9,755 nucleotides of DNA from Anaerolineales bacterium (lineage in GTDB: Bacteria; Chloroflexota; Anaerolineae; Anaerolineales; E44-bin32), in the NCBI GenBank assembly GCA_030608865.1, contig JAUWDI010000023.1, positions 1 through 9,755 of the forward strand. The letters are read 5' to 3'. Positions 1-6,265 of the stretch are shown here, one piece after another; positions within the stretch are counted from its first letter, which is position 1; every line of letters starts with the position of its first letter. A program made the position numbers and the translations under genes. The notes beneath the pieces were generated by a model. It was not told the origin of the DNA, did no database searches, and worked only from the letters and a program-made list of their open reading frames with translations.

Positions 1-65
1 CCTCCGCGCCGTTCCCCGGCTCGCTTGAAATGAAAGCTATTATTGGCAGGGTTCTTCCCTTGCCT

Positions 66-147
66 GTCATTGCGAGGAGCCCGATAGGGCGACGTGGCAA
101 TCTTCCATCAAGAAACGAGGAGATTGCTTCGCTTCGCTCGCAATGAC
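66..147. repeat. Palindromic element, copy 1 (inverted repeat inside unit 1)
   Basis: GTCATTGCGAG (66-76) is the perfect reverse complement of CTCGCAATGAC (137-147). Nested inside it, GCAATCT (97-103) pairs with AGATTGC (121-127). Together they could fold into a long stem-loop of about 82 bases in DNA or RNA. No transposase is encoded nearby, so if it moved it did so in trans. Confidence 0.85.
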
Positions 148-310
148 ATTAAGGAGCTAACTTCGGGTTCAGATATGGAGCTCTCGCGAGCGACATCATA
201 GGGATTTCTCGCTGCACTCGAAATGACAGATTCCTGCATATTGCCATTTCTTCGCCGGTCCCCGGCTTGTTTGTAATGAAGCTATTATTGGTAGAGCTCT
301 TCCCTTGCCC

Positions 311-392
311 GTCATTGCGAGGAGCCCGGTAGGGCGACGCGGCAATCTCCCATCAAGAAACGAGGAGATTGCTTCGCTTCGCTCGCAATGAT
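311..392. repeat. Palindromic element, copy 2 (inverted repeat inside unit 2)
   Basis: This is the same element exactly 245 bases downstream. TCATTGCGAG (312-321) pairs with CTCGCAATGA (382-391); the outermost pair of copy 1 is lost because position 392 is T rather than C. The inner arms match over nine bases here (GCAATCTCC against GGAGATTGC), two more than the seven Watson-Crick pairs of copy 1. Preserved pairing with scattered point differences suggests the fold may be constrained. Confidence 0.85.
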
Positions 393-607
393 ATTAAGGA
401 GCTACCTTCGGGTTCAGATATGGAGCTCTCACGAGCGACATCATAGAGATTTCTCGCTGCGCTCGAAGTGACAAATTTCTGCATACTGCCATTTCTCCGC
501 CGTTCCCCGGCTCGCTTGAAATGGCAATGTTTAATGCAGAGCCCTTCCCAAGTAATTGAAGGAAAACCCCAAATCTGTGTAAAAAACAGCATTTATGTTA
601 AGTTTTC

Positions 608-637
608 TTGACATCGATTTATCCCCTATGCTATCCT
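608..637 (+). promoter_or_regulatory. Sigma70-type promoter for the MBL-fold hydrolase
   Basis: A perfect -35 hexamer TTGACA (608-613) is followed after 18 bases by TATCCT (632-637), which matches the -10 consensus at four of six positions. It lies 28 bases upstream of the start codon, just after the repeat array, so the transcript would have a short leader of about 20 bases containing only the ribosome binding site. Confidence 0.6.
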
Positions 638-665
638 TTCAACTTGCAGTCACACAGGAGCAGGC

Positions 666-1508
666 ATGATTCGAGAGCGGGTAGCTGAGGATGTCTATGT
701 ATTCACCAGCCAGCTTTATGCGCAGGTGAATGCAGGGGCCATTGTTGGCCAGGACTGGTCCATCCTCATCGATACATTGGCTTACCCTGAAGAAACCAGA
801 GAAATTCGCGATTTTCTTGAAGTGCGATTGTCCAAACCGGTCCGCTATATCATCAACACTCACTATCACTCCGACCACACCCTGGGCAATTGCTGGTTTC
901 CCAACGCAACAATCCTCAGTCACAATCTCTGCCGCACTTTACTTGATACTAGAGGGAAACAAACTCTAGCAGCAGCAAAGCGAGGCAATCGGGATTTCCG
1001 GAATCTGAAGATTGTTCTCCCAGATGTGGTTTTCGAAAAAGGAACTTTGAGTCTTCAGATTGGAAAACGATCTCTTCGGCTGATCCACCTCCCAGGCCAC
1101 AGCCCAGATGGTATTGGTGTGCTCCTTGTGGAGGATCGGGTTCTCTTTTCGGGTGACATTCTCATGCCGTTGCCGTATGTCGTAGATGGTGATTTTGACA
1201 CAATGATCGAGAGCATGAAACGCCTCCCGAAGATGAAGCTGGAGAATGTTGTCCAAGGACATGGAGAAACCTTCCTGCGCGGTGAGGTAACATCTAAGGT
1301 ACAGGACAATATCGTATACTTGAATAAAATACGGAGTCATGTCAGGCAGGCGAGTCGAAGAAAAGATTATGATGCTTACCTTTCCCAGATCGATATCGAA
1401 TCTTGTGGGAAGAGCCGCATTTTGCTCGGTGGTTTGGCTGAGCAGCTTCATCAAGGCAACCTATATGCGCTTTTCGAGCATTGGTATCCGGACCGAGTGG
1501 TCCAATAA
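666..1508 (+). CDS. MBL-fold metallo-hydrolase
   Basis: A 280-residue soluble protein of the metallo-beta-lactamase superfamily, predicted to be a zinc-dependent (or di-iron) hydrolase. The full ligand set is visible: H66-x-H68-x-D70-H71 in the THYHSDH motif, H145 in PGHSPDG, D164 in FSGDIL, and H199 in VQGHGE. The arrangement is that of the broad MBL group (glyoxalase II-like, lactonase-like and cyclase-like enzymes). The substrate cannot be read from the sequence, and the C-terminal 70 residues are helical-looking with no motif I recognise. I see no signal peptide or membrane segment, so it is probably cytoplasmic. The ATG at 666 is well supported by AGGAG at 656-660, five bases upstream. 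The gene stands alone: the next gene begins 530 bases later behind its own promoter. Family assignment is firm; function is open. Confidence 0.9.
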   Translation: MIRERVAEDVYVFTSQLYAQVNAGAIVGQDWSILIDTLAYPEETREIRDFLEVRLSKPVRYIINTHYHSDHTLGNCWFPNATILSHNLCRTLLDTRGKQTLAAAKRGNRDFRNLKIVLPDVVFEKGTLSLQIGKRSLRLIHLPGHSPDGIGVLLVEDRVLFSGDILMPLPYVVDGDFDTMIESMKRLPKMKLENVVQGHGETFLRGEVTSKVQDNIVYLNKIRSHVRQASRRKDYDAYLSQIDIESCGKSRILLGGLAEQLHQGNLYALFEHWYPDRVVQ

Positions 1509-1627
1509 AAAACATCCCATTCAATCGACATAGCGAAACGAGCCTCATGATCAGGCTCAATCACTTCTAGCTTGGTTCTAGCACGTCGATCTGGTTCATC
1601 AGAATCGATTTTGGACGATGTTAGCGC

Positions 1628-1642
1628 TGGGTCATTGACCCA
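1628..1642. promoter_or_regulatory. Perfect palindrome over the -35 region (candidate operator)
   Basis: TGGGTCA, one central T, then TGACCCA: seven base pairs of perfect dyad symmetry. The right arm contains the -35 hexamer of the T-box transcript promoter. A dimeric repressor bound here would block RNA polymerase. No regulator gene lies in the window, so function is inferred from symmetry and position only; the arms might also be fortuitous. Confidence 0.4.
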
Positions 1643-1663
1643 TGTTTGAGCATATGGCATAAT
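1635..1663 (+). promoter_or_regulatory. Sigma70-type promoter of the T-box / alaX-like / ileS operon
   Basis: TTGACC (1635-1640), a spacer of exactly 17 bases, and CATAAT (1658-1663) each match the sigma70 consensus at five of six positions. Transcription would start near 1670, about 20 bases before the first T-box helix. It is the best promoter candidate in the gap and is correctly placed for the leader. Confidence 0.65.
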
Positions 1664-1690
1664 GGGCAAGTAAATTCAATAGAAGAAAAA

Positions 1691-1974
1691 AGCTTTGATG
1701 GAGACGAGTACGCCTGAGTCTGCCTGTAAGCGAGCCCGGGATTGGTGAGAGCCGGGTCAGGATACCAGTCGGAAAATCCCTCCGGAGCTGCAACCCGAAC
1801 GCAGCACATCGTAAGTAAGGAAGCCGGGATCGCCTGCCGTTATCAAGGGCGCAGGTATAAACCAGAGTTAATAATGGTCGTACTTGACTGAGAGCCCGCC
1901 GTTGGCGGGAATCAGGGTGGTACCACGGGAGTATTTTGCTCTCGTCCCTGTTCGGGACGTGAGCACTTAGTTTT
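1691..1974 (+). ncRNA. T-box riboswitch, isoleucine-specific (tRNA-Ile sensing leader)
   Basis: This leader RNA binds tRNA-Ile and lets transcription continue when the tRNA is uncharged. The base of Stem I can form from GCTT (1692-1695) and AAGC (1821-1824). Distal Stem I shows the AGCGAG bulge region and a GGTGAGAG loop closed by CCCGG (1735-1739) and CCGGG (1752-1756). The specifier is read as ATC (1776-1778, Ile) in the context GGAAAATC followed by CCTCCGGAGC, which parallels the usual ACCTCTGAGC. Stem III is CCTGC (1833-1837) with GCAGG (1851-1855). A further 6-bp hairpin (1895-1909) precedes the core. The T-box sequence AGGGTGGTACCACGG begins at 1914. In the antiterminator, AGGG (1914-1917) pairs with CCCT (1946-1949) and ACGGGAG (1925-1931) with CTCTCGT (1939-1945), leaving the TGGTACC bulge for the tRNA acceptor end. 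The ileS gene downstream agrees with the Ile specifier. The 5' boundary is approximate. Confidence 0.93.
1938..1974 (+). terminator. T-box attenuator terminator
   Basis: GCTCTCGTCCC (1938-1948) and GGGACGTGAGC (1954-1964) form an 11-position stem with one mismatch and a 5-base loop. A short T run (TTTT, 1971-1974) follows after six bases. The 5' arm is the same sequence that forms the 3' side of the antiterminator, so the two folds exclude each other, as expected of a transcriptional T-box switch. The T run is short, so termination may be moderate. Confidence 0.85.
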
Positions 1975-2038
1975 AATGGGGTACCGACCAGTATTTATTG
2001 AGGGTCACTTGGTGTATCTGGAGAGAAGGGAATAAACG

Positions 2039-2749
2039 ATGACAGAATTGCTGTTCTACGGTGACTCGTATTTAAAGACCTTCACCGCTCAAGTTACAGG
2101 TGCCTCAGAGCACGGGATTTCCCTAGACCGAACCGCGTTTTACCCCGGCGGTGGAGGACAGCCTTGCGATTTCGGAGTAGTACAAGCGGGGAACCAAACC
2201 CTAGCTGTGAAACGAGTTCGAAAGGTCGATGGTGAGATCTGGCATGAAATTGATGGCGCCCCACCCGAAACTGGCGCGGGGGTCAATGGTGAGTTGGATT
2301 GGGAGCGACGCTTCCAGCTTATGCGCGTCCACACCGCAATGCACATCCTGTGTGGGGTGATATGGCGAGATTATGAAGCAAGCGTAACAGGTGGAAACAT
2401 GCAACCCTTACGTGGGCGAATGGATTTTGAATTTGAGTCCATGCATAAGGAACTCGTCGCCGAGATCGAAGAGAAAATCAATATAGAGGTTAGCGCAGCT
2501 CGATTAGTTAAGACAGCAATCTTGCCGCGCGCAGAAGCCTTCCAGATCCCTGACTTGATTCGAACGAAAATAAATCTCCTGCCACCTATGATTCAAGAAG
2601 TTCGAGTGGTGGAAATCGAAGGGCTTGACCTCCAAGCCGACGGCGGGACCCACGTCGCCAATACTGAAGAAGTAGGTCAGATCCGCATCGTGGACTACAA
2701 GAGTAAAGGTGCGATCAATAAACGTTTGGTCGTTGAGCTTGAACCGTGA
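2039..2749 (+). CDS. AlaX-like alanyl-tRNA editing protein
   Basis: A 236-residue stand-alone homologue of the AlaRS editing domain, medium AlaX type. Known members hydrolyse Ser- or Gly-tRNA-Ala in trans in the cytoplasm. It has an N-terminal beta-barrel part with the glycine-rich FYPGGGGQP motif (34-42), then the catalytic and zinc part with H98 and H102 (VHTAMHIL) and the GGTHVANT motif (202-209, containing H205). The fourth zinc position, Cys in CGGTH of AlaRS, is Asp201 here (DGGTH). I believe Asp also occurs in other AlaX-like proteins, so this need not mean loss of activity. The ATG at 2039 has AAGGG at 2026-2030. It is the first gene behind an isoleucine T-box and lies 8 bases before ileS, so its expression follows tRNA-Ile charging. 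That makes its real tRNA or amino-acid specificity worth testing. Family assignment is firm; substrate is uncertain. Confidence 0.88.
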   Translation: MTELLFYGDSYLKTFTAQVTGASEHGISLDRTAFYPGGGGQPCDFGVVQAGNQTLAVKRVRKVDGEIWHEIDGAPPETGAGVNGELDWERRFQLMRVHTAMHILCGVIWRDYEASVTGGNMQPLRGRMDFEFESMHKELVAEIEEKINIEVSAARLVKTAILPRAEAFQIPDLIRTKINLLPPMIQEVRVVEIEGLDLQADGGTHVANTEEVGQIRIVDYKSKGAINKRLVVELEP

Positions 2750-2757
2750 GGTGTTAG

Positions 2758-5700
2758 ATGTTTAAATCCGTAGACAACCAGGTTGATTTCATCGCGCTCG
2801 AAAAAGATGTTTTAGCGTTTTGGGATGACATTCAGGCTTTCAAGAACCTCGTCGCACTGAGGTCAGAGAGCCCGCGCTGGTCCTTCATTGATGGTCCGAT
2901 CACAGCCAACAATCCCATGGGGGTTCATCATGGTTGGGGGCGGACATATAAGGATCTCTTCCATCGATTTAAAGCCATGCAAGGATTTCGAACGCGATAC
3001 CAGAATGGTTTCGATTGCCAGGGCTTGTGGGTCGAGGTCAACGTCGAGCGGGAGATGGGTTTCAACAGTAAGCGTGAAATTGAAGAGTTCGGCCTCGATC
3101 GCTTTGTTAATTTGTGCAAGCAGCAAGTCCTGAAATACTCTGCCGTGCAGACAGAACAGAGTATCCGCCTGGGGTTCTGGATGGATTGGAATGATCCCGA
3201 CATGCTGCGCACTCTGCGAGAAAAGATGGCGGATGATCCGTCCGAGCAAATCACAGTAGAAGGACCGCATGGACCGGTAACGGGCAGCGTTGAATCCATC
3301 GTTGGCCGGTTGGGTATGCCGGAATTGGGCGGATCCTATTTCACTTTTTCCGATGACAACAATTACACCATTTGGGCTACGCTCAAATCCTGTTACGACC
3401 GGGGATGGATTTTCAAAGGCCGTGATGTTATGCCGTGGTGCGTGCGTTGCGGCACGGGCTTAAGCCAGCATGAGATTGTGACCGAGGGATATAAAGAAAT
3501 TACTCACCCGAGTATCACATTGCGCTTTCCACTCCGTGATCGAGAGCATGAGAGCTTGCTTGTTTGGACGACAACGCCATGGACGCTCACGAGCAACGTC
3601 GCTGCCGCCGTTGGTTCCGATTTGGATTATGTCAGGGTTCGGCAGGGAGATGAAGTCTTCTATCTGAGCAAAGGGACACTGCATGTTTTGAAGGGCGAAT
3701 ATGAAATTGAAGCGGAGCTTAAAGGCCAAGAAATGGAAGGATGGACGTATGATGGTCCGTTTGATGAGCTGCCCGTTCAAAAAGAACAAGGTGCCCCTGA
3801 AGCACACCGTGTAATACTTTGGGACGAGGTGGGCGAAGACGAGGGAACTGGAATCGTCCACATCGCTCCAGGTTGTGGCGCCGAGGATTTTCAATTGAGC
3901 AAGGAACATGGCCTGCCGGTGATCGCACCGCTAGACGGCGATGGTCTATTCCTCGATGGGTTTGACTGGCTTTCGGAGATGAATGTCCAGAAGGTTGCTC
4001 AACCAATATTCGACAACCTGACAGAAAAGGGCTTGACCTACAAGATCGAGGATTATACCCACCGCTACCCGGTCTGTTGGCGTTGCGGAGAAGAGCTTGT
4101 ATTCCATCTTGTGGATGAATGGTTCATCAATATGGGCGATCAACTAGATAAGCCTTATGAGCAGGTCACAGAAGAGGAGAAGTTGGATAACCTGCGTTAC
4201 CAAATTATGGAGGTCGTGAAGGAAGACACGGCATGGCATCCCTCCTTCGGGTTGGAGCGTGAGCTCGATTGGCTGCGGAATATGCACAACTGGATGATCT
4301 CGAAGAAACGCTATTACGGGCTTGCTCTGCCAATCTGGGAGTGCGAATCCTGTAGGCATTTCGAGGTAATCGGAAGTCGTGAGGAACTTGAATTGAGAGC
4401 GGTTGAGGGTTGGGATGTTTTCGAGGGGCACACACCGCACCGACCCTATATCGACGCTGTGAAGATTGAATGCAGCGAATGTGGCGCGGTTATCAATCGC
4501 ATCCCGGATGTTGGAAACCCATGGTTGGATGCGGGTGTCGTGGCGATGAGTACGCTCCGCTACAACACCGATAAGGAATATTGGTCGGAGTGGTACCCCG
4601 CCGATCTAATCAGCGAATCGTTCCCGGGACAGTTCCGAAACTGGTTCTATAGCCTGCTGGCTTTGAGCACGATTCTCGAGCGGAAATCGCCTTTCAAGAA
4701 CGTGTTCACATACGCGACATTGCTGGCCGAAGATGGGCAAGCGATGCACAAATCCTGGGGCAATATGATCGAGTTTAACCAAGCCGCCGATGCTATGGGC
4801 GTCGATGTCATGCGATGGGTCTATTGCAACCACAAGCCCGAGAAGGACCTGCTTTTTGGATATGAGTCCGCGACTGAAGCCCGGCGGCAGTTCCTGATAC
4901 CGCTATGGAATGTGTATGCCTTCTTCGTCACATACGCCAATCTCGATGGATGGACTCCTACCGACAGCGGCGATGTCCAGTTCAGTGTTATGGATCGATG
5001 GATTCTCTCGCGCTCGCTGCAGACAATCGATCAGGTTACACATGCTCTTGAAGCTTTCGAGCCAGACCGTGCTTCCAAAGTGATCGGGAATTTCCTGGAT
5101 GACCTGAGCAATTGGTATCTTCGTCGGAGCAGGCGCCGCTTCTGGGCGAAAACCGGCGTAAACAAAGCTTCGGATGCAGATAAAAATGCAGCATATACGG
5201 CGCTCTATCGAGCGTTGCTGACCTTGATCCACGTTTTAGCTCCCTTCACGCCATTTGTTGTGGAAACGATCTACCAAAACCTCGTACGGGGCATCGATGA
5301 TGAAGCGCTCGAGAGTATCCACCACCGTTCCTGGCCGGAGGTGGATCCGGCTGAGGTGGAAGAGGATTTGTTGAGGGAGATGAAATTCGTCCAAATGCTC
5401 GTTTCCATGGGACATGCAGCGCGGAATAAAGCGAACAGGAAACTGCGGCAGCCCCTGTCCGAAGTGGCTTTCGCTGTCGCAAGTTCAGAGGAACGGATGA
5501 TTGTCGATCGTTACGATGCACTGATCCGTGATGAACTAAATGTCAAAAAAGTACGCTTGCTCGATGCCGCTGCAGAAGCGGTCGAGTACCAACTCAAGGC
5601 GCTGCCAAAGCAGTTAGGGCAGAAATACGGCTCACTCTTCCCCGCGATCCGGGATGCTGTTGGGAAGCTAGACCAACCTAAAAGCGCATCCGCTCTACTG

Positions 5701-6120
5701 GCAGGGGAACCGGTCGAGGTGACAATCGAGGGTCAAGTCATCCAGTTGACGGCAGACGAAGTGGAGATTCGCATCGAAGCTCACGAGGGTTTTTCCGCTG
5801 TTGCGGAAGGACCCTATGTAGCGGCGTTGGTTACGGAGCTGACAGAAGAATTAGCCCTTGAAGGGTTGGCGCGGGAGTTCGTACGCCGCGTGCAAGACTT
5901 GCGCAGGCAGGCGGATCTTCAGGTGGATGATGCCATCGAAGTGCAATATGCCGCGAGCGACAAGCTCGCTAAAGCCATCGATGTGCACCGCGGATATATT
6001 CAAGGGGAAGTCATCGCTGAGCGTATGCAGCCGAGTGCAGACCCGCAGGGAGAGATCACGACCGAGCATCACTTCGATGGAGAATCATTGCAGATTGCCC
6101 TGCGGAAAGTCGAAGGTTGA
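2758..6120 (+). CDS. ileS: Isoleucyl-tRNA synthetase (divergent, GXHH-type)
   Basis: Class I enzyme charging tRNA-Ile with isoleucine; 1120 residues, long for the family. The nucleotide-binding signature is G55-V-H57-H58, a swapped form of HxGH. The KMSKS loop reads AMHKS (662-666). About 45 extra residues (roughly 150-195) sit between the MDWND and DNNYTIW segments. The CP1 editing domain keeps the threonine-rich TTTPWTLTSN (271-280) and the GTGIVHIAPG stretch with H368 and D377, the equivalents of the editing His and Asp. Four CxxC pairs (228/231, 440/443, 529/532, 572/575) are probable zinc knuckles. The anticodon-binding helical domain starts near 745 (DRWILSRS), and the C-terminal part (from about 930) looks like the extension of eukaryote-like IleRS2 enzymes. 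The ATG is preceded by GAGGTG (2748-2753), which overlaps the alaX-like stop codon, so translation is likely coupled. Control is by the Ile T-box. Not ValRS or LeuRS: T-box specifier and editing motifs fit Ile. Confidence 0.95.
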   Translation: MFKSVDNQVDFIALEKDVLAFWDDIQAFKNLVALRSESPRWSFIDGPITANNPMGVHHGWGRTYKDLFHRFKAMQGFRTRYQNGFDCQGLWVEVNVEREMGFNSKREIEEFGLDRFVNLCKQQVLKYSAVQTEQSIRLGFWMDWNDPDMLRTLREKMADDPSEQITVEGPHGPVTGSVESIVGRLGMPELGGSYFTFSDDNNYTIWATLKSCYDRGWIFKGRDVMPWCVRCGTGLSQHEIVTEGYKEITHPSITLRFPLRDREHESLLVWTTTPWTLTSNVAAAVGSDLDYVRVRQGDEVFYLSKGTLHVLKGEYEIEAELKGQEMEGWTYDGPFDELPVQKEQGAPEAHRVILWDEVGEDEGTGIVHIAPGCGAEDFQLSKEHGLPVIAPLDGDGLFLDGFDWLSEMNVQKVAQPIFDNLTEKGLTYKIEDYTHRYPVCWRCGEELVFHLVDEWFINMGDQLDKPYEQVTEEEKLDNLRYQIMEVVKEDTAWHPSFGLERELDWLRNMHNWMISKKRYYGLALPIWECESCRHFEVIGSREELELRAVEGWDVFEGHTPHRPYIDAVKIECSECGAVINRIPDVGNPWLDAGVVAMSTLRYNTDKEYWSEWYPADLISESFPGQFRNWFYSLLALSTILERKSPFKNVFTYATLLAEDGQAMHKSWGNMIEFNQAADAMGVDVMRWVYCNHKPEKDLLFGYESATEARRQFLIPLWNVYAFFVTYANLDGWTPTDSGDVQFSVMDRWILSRSLQTIDQVTHALEAFEPDRASKVIGNFLDDLSNWYLRRSRRRFWAKTGVNKASDADKNAAYTALYRALLTLIHVLAPFTPFVVETIYQNLVRGIDDEALESIHHRSWPEVDPAEVEEDLLREMKFVQMLVSMGHAARNKANRKLRQPLSEVAFAVASSEERMIVDRYDALIRDELNVKKVRLLDAAAEAVEYQLKALPKQLGQKYGSLFPAIRDAVGKLDQPKSASALLAGEPVEVTIEGQVIQLTADEVEIRIEAHEGFSAVAEGPYVAALVTELTEELALEGLAREFVRRVQDLRRQADLQVDDAIEVQYAASDKLAKAIDVHRGYIQGEVIAERMQPSADPQGEITTEHHFDGESLQIALRKVEG

Positions 6121-6159
6121 GAGCCACCAATAGAGCATTCCTCGCAGGCGTAGGAAAGC

Positions 6160-6197
6160 AAGCGGGTTTCCCTGGACACCCTCCGGGAAACCCGCTT
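6160..6197 (+). terminator. Long hairpin after ileS (terminator-like, no U tract)
   Basis: AAGCGGGTTTCCC (6160-6172) is the perfect reverse complement of GGGAAACCCGCTT (6185-6197), with a 12-base loop. It stands 39 bases past the ileS stop codon, a usual terminator position, but is followed by CATGAATCCC rather than a T run. It may be a weak or factor-assisted terminator, or an mRNA 3'-end stabiliser. The symmetric stem could also serve transcription in the other direction, though no gene points this way. Confidence 0.6.
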
Positions 6198-6247
6198 CAT
6201 GAATCCCAATTGATGGGGCGTTACGGTACAATCAAGGCAATCTGAAG

Positions 6248-6255
6248 AAGGAGGT
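6248..6255 (+). promoter_or_regulatory. Strong Shine-Dalgarno of lspA (decides a GTG start)
   Basis: AAGGAGGT is a full anti-16S match, ending 10 bases before the GTG at 6266. It selects this GTG because no in-frame ATG lies near the start of the conserved region. Confidence 0.8.
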
Positions 6256-6265
6256 TACAACCTGA

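Larger units (their letters stand above)
1..548. repeat. Tandem array of ~245-bp non-coding repeat units
   Basis: Two nearly identical direct repeats lie head to tail (about 7-252 and 253-497), followed by a third unit that starts at 498 and decays by about 548. The landmark CGCCG(T/G)TCCCCGG recurs at 7, 253 and 498. Internal landmarks are offset by exactly 245 bases; one deleted A near the start of unit 2 explains the 246/245 difference. Each unit has a large inverted repeat in its first half. Its second half carries a related half-element around the words ATTTCTCGCTGC and TCGAA(A/G)TGACA. I see no credible gene here: open frames crossing it are only repeat translated in the wrong sense. 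It resembles dispersed palindromic, MITE-like elements of Chloroflexota and some other bacteria. That family assignment is from memory, while the repeat structure is read directly. Confidence 0.9.

Noticed and set aside
1..548. CRISPR array
   Set aside because: The repeats are about 245 bp and directly adjacent, with no short repeats separated by unique spacers and no cas genes.
353..592. 79-codon minus-strand open frame
   Set aside because: It lies almost wholly in the palindromic repeat array and only translates repeat sequence; no ribosome binding site or family resemblance.
966..1454. 162-codon minus-strand open frame inside the MBL gene
   Set aside because: Antisense to a clearly conserved hydrolase with intact metal ligands; low-complexity composition and no recognisable motif.
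1540..1558. GAGCCT/AGGCTC hairpin after the MBL gene as a terminator
   Set aside because: The stem is only 6 bp with no following T run, and the inner TGATCA is self-palindromic; too weak to call.
3847..3888. Loss of IleRS editing because Cys373 replaces His in the APGHG stretch
   Set aside because: The functional His and Asp equivalents (H368, D377) are kept, and this position varies in eukaryote-like IleRS, so editing is probably intact.
6227..6232. TACAAT as the -10 of an lspA promoter
   Set aside because: Good -10 match, but the nearest -35-like word (TTGATG, 6210-6215) is only 11 bases away and nothing suitable lies at 16-18 bases.
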